A DNA stretch of 64,000 bases from Allobosea sp. Root483D1 (GTDB lineage: Bacteria > Pseudomonadota > Alphaproteobacteria > Rhizobiales > Beijerinckiaceae): the NCBI RefSeq assembly GCF_001429505.1, contig NZ_LMJW01000020.1, positions 321,644-385,643 on the forward strand. The letters are read 5' to 3'. A program made the position numbers and the translations under genes. Positions 59,997 through 64,000 of this stretch are shown here, piece after piece (position 1 is the first letter of the stretch; each line of letters starts with the position of its first letter). The notes beneath the pieces were generated by a model. It ran no database searches, was not told the DNA's origin, and saw nothing but the letters and a program-made list of their open reading frames with translations.

Positions 59997-60719
59997 TCAC
60001 CAGAGCAGTTCGCCGGCGAGGAAGGCGCGGGCCTCGGCCGAATGCGGGCCGGCGAAGAAATCCTTGGCGGGTGCGTCCTCGACCAGCCGGCCGCGATGCA
60101 GGAAGAGCACGCGGTCGGCCAGGCGCCGGGCCTGGCCGAGATCATGGGTCGACATCATCACGGTGATGCCCTCGGCGACGAGGCCGGAGAGCAATTCCTC
60201 GATCTGGCGCGTTGCGGCAGGGTCGAGCTGCGAGGTCGGTTCGTCGAGGAAGAGCAATTCGGGACGCAGCGCCCAGGCGCGGGCGATGGCGAGGCGCTGC
60301 TGCTCGCCGCCGGAGAGCAAGCGCGCCGGCTGGCTGGCGCGCTCGGCGAGGCCGAAGCGCTGCAGCGCCTGTGCCGCGCGTGCCTTGCGTTCGGCGCTAT
60401 TGGCACCGGCGGCAGCGAGCGCGTGGGTGATGTTGGCCTCGACCGAGCGGCGCAGCATGATCGGCTTCTGGAAGACCATGGCATGGCGCTTGGCGCGGCC
60501 TTCGGCTCCAGCGGCCCAGCGCACGGCGCCGCGGCTCGGCGTCAGCAGGCCATGGCAGAGGCGCAGGGTCAGCGACTTGCCGGCGCCGTTCGGTCCGAGC
60601 AGCACGGTCAAGCCCCCGGCCGGGATGGTGAAGCTGTTGGGCTCGACCAGCAGCTTGCCGTCGCCGGAGAAGGCGGCGGCCTCGACGGTGAGCGGCAGGA
60701 TCGAGGTTGCGCTCAGCAT
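59997..60719 (-). CDS. tupC: tungstate ABC transporter ATP-binding protein TupC
   Basis: A 240-residue ABC ATPase with Walker A GPNGAGKSLT, signature LSGGEQQRLAI and Walker B LLFLDEPTSQLD. Encoded between TupB (6 bases upstream) and TupA (31 bases downstream). Confidence 0.92.
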   Translation of the reverse strand: MLSATSILPLTVEAAAFSGDGKLLVEPNSFTIPAGGLTVLLGPNGAGKSLTLRLCHGLLTPSRGAVRWAAGAEGRAKRHAMVFQKPIMLRRSVEANITHALAAAGANSAERKARAAQALQRFGLAERASQPARLLSGGEQQRLAIARAWALRPELLFLDEPTSQLDPAATRQIEELLSGLVAEGITVMMSTHDLGQARRLADRVLFLHRGRLVEDAPAKDFFAGPHSAEARAFLAGELLW

Positions 60720-60725
60720 GATCGC

Positions 60726-61427
60726 TCACCCGGCATAGCGCGCGCCGATACGGCTGGCGCCGAAGGCGATCGCGTTGATCGCGAGCGTCAGCGAGAGCAG
60801 GACGAGGCCGAGGCCCAGCGCCAGCGGCAGGTCGCCCTTCGAGGTCTCGAGCGTAATCGCCGTCGTCATGGTGCGGGTGTAGCCGGCGATGTTGCCGCCG
60901 ACGATCAGGACGGCGCCGACCTCGGCGCTGGCTCGGCCGAAGCCGGCGAGCAGCGCCGTCGCCAGCGCAAAGCGTCCGTCGAAGAGCAGGGTCGGAATCG
61001 CGCGCAGCCCTTCGAGGCCGACCGAGCGCAGATGGTCGCGATACTCGCCCCAGAGGTCCTCGATCACCTGCCGGGTCAGCGCGATCACGATCGGCAGGAC
61101 GAGGATCACCTGCGCGATGATCATCGCGGTCGGTGTGAACAGCAGGCCGAGCGGGCCGAGCGGGCCGGAGCGCGAGAGCAAGAGGAAGACGGCAAGGCCG
61201 GCGACGACGGGCGGCAGCCCCATCAGTGCGTTCAGGCAGACGATGATGGCCGCGCGGCCGGGAAAGCGCGCCAGCGCCAGTGCCGCCCCGAGCGGCAGGC
61301 CGATCAGCGCCGCGATCAGCACGGCGGTGAGCGTCACGCGCAGCGACAGGAAGACGATGCCGAGGAAACCGGGATCGAGCCCGACCACCAGGGCAAATGC
61401 CGCCTGAAAGATCGCGCCGACGTCCAA
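60726..61427 (-). CDS. tupB: tungstate ABC transporter permease TupB
   Basis: A 233-residue permease with five to six helices. The N-terminal FQAAFALVVGLDPGFLGIVF and the segment LPPVVAGLAVFLLLSRSGPL fit TupB. It is the first gene of the leftward operon, divergent from the HTH/binding-domain regulator gene by 105 bases (counted to the start I prefer), and its upstream region holds a TGCAA-N4-TTGCA palindrome. Confidence 0.9.
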   Translation of the reverse strand: MDVGAIFQAAFALVVGLDPGFLGIVFLSLRVTLTAVLIAALIGLPLGAALALARFPGRAAIIVCLNALMGLPPVVAGLAVFLLLSRSGPLGPLGLLFTPTAMIIAQVILVLPIVIALTRQVIEDLWGEYRDHLRSVGLEGLRAIPTLLFDGRFALATALLAGFGRASAEVGAVLIVGGNIAGYTRTMTTAITLETSKGDLPLALGLGLVLLSLTLAINAIAFGASRIGARYAG

Positions 61428-61456
61428 AGCCTGCTCCCGTGCGCTCGCCTTGAGAA

Positions 61457-61470
61457 TGCAAGCATTTGCA
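61457..61470. promoter_or_regulatory. candidate oxyanion-regulator operator TGCAA-N4-TTGCA
   Basis: TGCAA (61457-61461) and TTGCA (61466-61470) form a perfect 5-bp inverted repeat spaced by four bases, 29 bases upstream of tupB. It lies between tupB and the divergent regulator gene, so that regulator is the likely binder. Confidence 0.5.
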
Positions 61471-61532
61471 ATTGGTAGAGTTCAATGCGACGAAATGCCA
61501 ACAGCGTAACTAGCGCAGGCAAACGCAGGCTG

Positions 61533-62423
61533 ATGCAGGATCAGGTCTGGCTTACGACAGAAGAAGCGGCCAGTTATCTGCGCCTCAAGGACCGCAAGCT
61601 CTACGAGCTGGTCGGGCAGGGTGCTGTGCCCTGCACCAAGGTCTCCGGCAAATGGCTGTTCCCGCGCGCCGGGCTTGATCGCTGGCTGGAAGCCGGGCTG
61701 TCGCGACCGGCCGGGTTCGACGCGGTCCCGCCGCCACCGATCGTCGGCGGCAGCCAGGATTCGCTGCTGGAGCTCGCCATCCGTGAATCCGGCTGCGGGC
61801 TGGCGCTGCTCGCCGAGGGCTCGCAGGCCGGGCTCGACCGGCTCGTCCGCAACGAGGTCGCCATCGCCGCGCTGCATCTGCATGCGACGCCGGATGACGA
61901 CGCTGCCAACCTCGCTGCGATCCGCGCCGAGCCTTCCCTGCACGATGCGGTGGTGATCAATTTCGCCCGGCGCGAGCAGGGGCTGCTGATCGCGCCCGAC
62001 AACCCGCTCGGGATCGACGGGCTCGGCACGGCGATTACGAAGGGCGCCCGCTTCGCCCAGCGTCAGCGCGGCGCCGGCGCACAATTGCTGCTGATGAGCC
62101 TCTTGGAGCGCGGCGGTGTTCCGTCCGGCAGGATGATCGTCGCGGATGGCGTCTGTGCCACCGGCCAGGATCTGGCGCTGGCGATCCGTTCCGGCCGCGC
62201 CGATTGCGGCATCGCTGCGCGCGCCATCGCCATGGCCTTCGGCCTTGCCTTCCTGCCGATGGTCTGGGAACACCTCGATCTCGTGCTGCGTCGGCGGAGC
62301 TATTTCGAGCCGGCGACGCAAAAGCTGCTCGCCTGGATGCGCGGCCCCGACATGGTAGCGCGGGCGGCAGAATTCGGTGGCTACGACCTCTCGACCAGCG
62401 GGGCAGTGCGGCTGAACCGCTGA
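61533..62423 (+). CDS. HTH regulator fused to a periplasmic-binding-type domain
   Basis: A 296-residue protein. The first 60 residues are an excisionase/MerR-like winged HTH (WLTTEEAASYLRLKDRKLYE, then VSGKWLFPRAGLDRWLEAG). The rest (about 85-295) resembles a periplasmic binding protein of the PBP-like class without a signal peptide, for example SALLERGG-type and YFEPATQKLLAWMRGP. It should sense an oxyanion in the cytoplasm and control the divergent tup operon. The ATG at 61533 is preferred; one at 61485 would add basic residues. Confidence 0.85.
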   Translation: MQDQVWLTTEEAASYLRLKDRKLYELVGQGAVPCTKVSGKWLFPRAGLDRWLEAGLSRPAGFDAVPPPPIVGGSQDSLLELAIRESGCGLALLAEGSQAGLDRLVRNEVAIAALHLHATPDDDAANLAAIRAEPSLHDAVVINFARREQGLLIAPDNPLGIDGLGTAITKGARFAQRQRGAGAQLLLMSLLERGGVPSGRMIVADGVCATGQDLALAIRSGRADCGIAARAIAMAFGLAFLPMVWEHLDLVLRRRSYFEPATQKLLAWMRGPDMVARAAEFGGYDLSTSGAVRLNR

Positions 62424-62528
62424 GCGGACGCTTGCGAAACAAGCTTGCAAATCGGGCGAGCAATTGCAGCGCCTGTTGCGCCGGCGCCAGCATAGTCTTC
62501 AGGCCGTTGCAGCAGGCAGGGGCGACCC

Positions 62529-63686
62529 TTGACGATCGATCTCGACACACTCGTGCAGGAGATGACCGCCTGGCGGCGCGACCTGCACGCCCATCCGGAA
62601 TTCGGCTTCGAGGAGACGCGCACCAGCGCCTTCGTGGCTGGCAAGCTGCGCGAATTCGGCTTCGACGACGTCGCCGAGGGCGTCGGCGGTACCGGCGTGG
62701 TCGGCACGCTGAAGCGCGGCAGCGGCAACCGGGCGATCGCGCTGCGGGCCGACATGGATGCCTTGCGCATCCCAGAGCAGGGCGAGCTGCCGCACCGCTC
62801 GCAGAGCCCCGGCGTCATGCACGCCTGCGGTCATGACGGGCACACCGCCATGCTGCTCGGGGCCGCCAAGCTCCTGGCGGCGGATGGCGGCTTTAACGGC
62901 ACCGTGCGCTTCGTCTTCCAGCCGGCCGAGGAATGGGGTCGCGGTGCGCTCGCCATGCTCGATGACGGGTTGCTGGAGCGCTTCCCGTTCGAGGAGATCT
63001 ACGGGCTGCACAATGCGCCGAGGCTGCCGGTCGGTAAGTTCCAGACCCGTATTGGGCCGATCATGTCGGCGGAGGATAATTTCGAGATCGTCCTCACCGG
63101 CATCGGCGGCCATGCCGCCCGCCCCCATGTCGGCAACGAGACGCTCGTCGCCGCCTGCGCCTTGGTCACCAGCCTGCAGACCATCGTCTCGCGGCGCCTC
63201 AGCCCAGCTCAGATCGCCGTGGTGTCGGTGACGGAGCTGATCACCGACGGCACCCGCAACGCCCTGCCGGGGCAGGCGCGCATCCTCGGCGATGCCCGCA
63301 GCTTCCACCCCGAGGTCAGCGCCGAGATCGAGGCGCAGATGCGCGTGATCAGCGAGGGCATCGCCCGCGCCTACAACGTCGAGCAATCGGTCAGCTACAC
63401 GCGCGAATTCGTGCCGCTGCTGAACCAGCCGGCCCAGACCGAAGCGGCGCTGGAGGCGGCGCAGGCCGTGCTCGGTCCCGAGAATGTCTCGGTCGTGTCG
63501 GAGCCCTTCACCGGCTCGGAAGACTTCGCCCGCTTCCTTGCGCATGTGCCGGGCTGCTTTTCCTTCGTCGGCAATGGCGACAGCGCCCCGCTGCACAGTC
63601 CGCGCTACGATTTCGACGACAGGGGGTTGATCCACGGGGCGCGCTTCCACGCCGAGATCGTCAGGCGGCGGTTGGCGCTGGGGTGA
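62529..63686 (+). CDS. M20 family amidohydrolase (hippurate hydrolase-like)
   Basis: A 385-residue zinc peptidase-fold enzyme. Metal ligands are C100, H102 in HACGHDGHTAML, then E in FQPAEEWGRGA and later H in GLHNAP and HSPRYDFDD. The dimer/satellite domain is the normal type. The family hydrolyses N-acyl amino acids or indole-3-acetyl conjugates. TTG start at 62529, the first one in frame before RRDLHAHPEFGFEETRT. No partner genes adjacent. Confidence 0.9.
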   Translation: MTIDLDTLVQEMTAWRRDLHAHPEFGFEETRTSAFVAGKLREFGFDDVAEGVGGTGVVGTLKRGSGNRAIALRADMDALRIPEQGELPHRSQSPGVMHACGHDGHTAMLLGAAKLLAADGGFNGTVRFVFQPAEEWGRGALAMLDDGLLERFPFEEIYGLHNAPRLPVGKFQTRIGPIMSAEDNFEIVLTGIGGHAARPHVGNETLVAACALVTSLQTIVSRRLSPAQIAVVSVTELITDGTRNALPGQARILGDARSFHPEVSAEIEAQMRVISEGIARAYNVEQSVSYTREFVPLLNQPAQTEAALEAAQAVLGPENVSVVSEPFTGSEDFARFLAHVPGCFSFVGNGDSAPLHSPRYDFDDRGLIHGARFHAEIVRRRLALG

Positions 63687-63693
63687 AACAGAA

Positions 63694-63833
63694 AACCCTT
63701 CTCCCCTCGGGGGGACGGTGGCAGCGCGAAGCGCTGACAGATGAGAGAAGGACAGGCTAAGCCTGCTCTCGCCTCACCCTGTCGCGCTGCCCTCATCCCC
63801 TGCCGGACTTTCTCCCCCGAGGGGAGAAGGGTT
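63694..63833. repeat. 140-base repeat with 20-bp perfect inverted ends
   Basis: AACCCTTCTCCCCTCGGGGG (63694-63713) is exactly the reverse complement of CCCCCGAGGGGAGAAGGGTT (63814-63833). The stretch between is low-complexity and has internal pairing. It looks like a dispersed palindromic element of the kind common in alphaproteobacterial intergenic DNA. It overlaps the 3' end of the next (minus-strand) gene. Confidence 0.75.
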
Positions 63834-64000
63834 CTCTATGCCGAATCGTCTCCACGCACAGACCTTGTGCACATACTCCCGGTCGCGTTCGGCTTCGCCG
63901 AAGGGCGCGACGGGCCAGAGCCAGCTCTCATCCTCCTTCGGAAGCGCGACGCCGTGCGTCAGGTCGAGCCGCTCACGGATCGCGCCTTCGCGGTCGCGCT
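63774..64000 (-). CDS. protein of unknown function, 3' part only (start beyond window)
   Basis: On the minus strand a frame of 74 codons plus a stop (TGA at 63776-63774) is open to the right edge. It reads RDREGAIRERLDLTHGVALP then KEDESWLWPVAPFGEAERDR, then EYVHKVCAWRRFGIENPSPL, and GGESPAGDEGSATG. The charged, aromatic-rich body looks protein-like, but no family is recognised. The last 19 residues (from NPSPLGGESP on) are encoded by the 140-base repeat, so the repeat likely moved the original stop or added a tail. Confidence 0.5.
   Translation of the reverse strand, partial: RDREGAIRERLDLTHGVALPKEDESWLWPVAPFGEAERDREYVHKVCAWRRFGIENPSPLGGESPAGDEGSATG

Noticed and set aside
1..64000. Prophage, integrative element, CRISPR array or insertion sequence
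   Set aside because: I looked for integrase, transposase, capsid and Cas motifs and for regularly spaced direct repeats and found none; gene spacing and composition are even across the window.

Overview
The window is uniformly high-GC DNA with dense, mostly overlapping genes. It reads as chromosome of an alphaproteobacterium of the order Hyphomicrobiales. A Bosea-like genus is my guess from the mix of genes: Aap-type amino-acid transporter, many periplasmic-binding-protein transporters, PspA/YiaA pair, DUF3137/LemA and REP-like intergenic palindromes. This assignment is inference, because there is no rRNA or other taxonomic marker here. I see no prophage, no insertion-sequence transposase and no CRISPR array.

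Layout. 1-6.5 kb holds envelope and signalling genes: DUF3137, LemA, a small exported protein, a Ser/Thr kinase with TPR repeats facing its likely ECF sigma factor, then a TetR regulator divergent from pspA and a YiaA-like gene, with three copies of one palindromic operator between them. 6.6-15.2 kb is a tightly overlapping six-gene operon: LplT-PlsC-Aas fusion, GNAT, ThiF/E1-like enzyme, polytopic membrane protein, second GNAT-like enzyme, and nitroreductase. I could not match it to a described pathway, and it is my best candidate for an undescribed system. A polyphosphate kinase 2 follows.

16.2-25.9 kb is a catabolic locus under a divergent IclR regulator: NMT1-type ABC transporter, UbiD decarboxylase with its UbiX flavin prenyltransferase, Asp/Glu racemase-like protein, and a three-subunit flavin/iron-sulfur amino-acid or amine dehydrogenase. 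26-34.2 kb is a second catabolic locus: HutC-type GntR regulator divergent from an aldehyde dehydrogenase, a thiamine-diphosphate enzyme, and a spermidine/putrescine-type ABC importer with strong intercistronic hairpins.

34.5-45.5 kb is mostly housekeeping. It holds tRNA-Gly(GCC) with a terminator, prolyl-tRNA editing protein, CnoX-like thioredoxin, Lon-substrate-binding-domain protein, UMF1 transporter, AceE/transketolase-like E1 with an Lrp regulator, DUF1272, and patatin phospholipase. A ketone-body pair follows (3-hydroxybutyrate dehydrogenase and acetoacetate decarboxylase). 45.5-48.5 kb has three overlapping, seemingly related membrane-anchored proteins facing a polytopic membrane protein. 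48.5-51.9 kb is an Aap-type amino-acid transporter without its ATPase gene.

52-53.9 kb has a small exported protein and a class C beta-lactamase-like hydrolase. 54-62.4 kb is an oxyanion/metal uptake block: tungstate transporter TupBCA, two tandem ModA-like proteins (the second without a signal peptide), TrmO, a BtuCD-type importer, and a divergent regulator joining an excisionase-type HTH to a binding-protein-like domain. The window ends with an M20 amidohydrolase, a 140-bp palindrome-bounded repeat, and the 3' end of a gene whose last codons lie inside that repeat.
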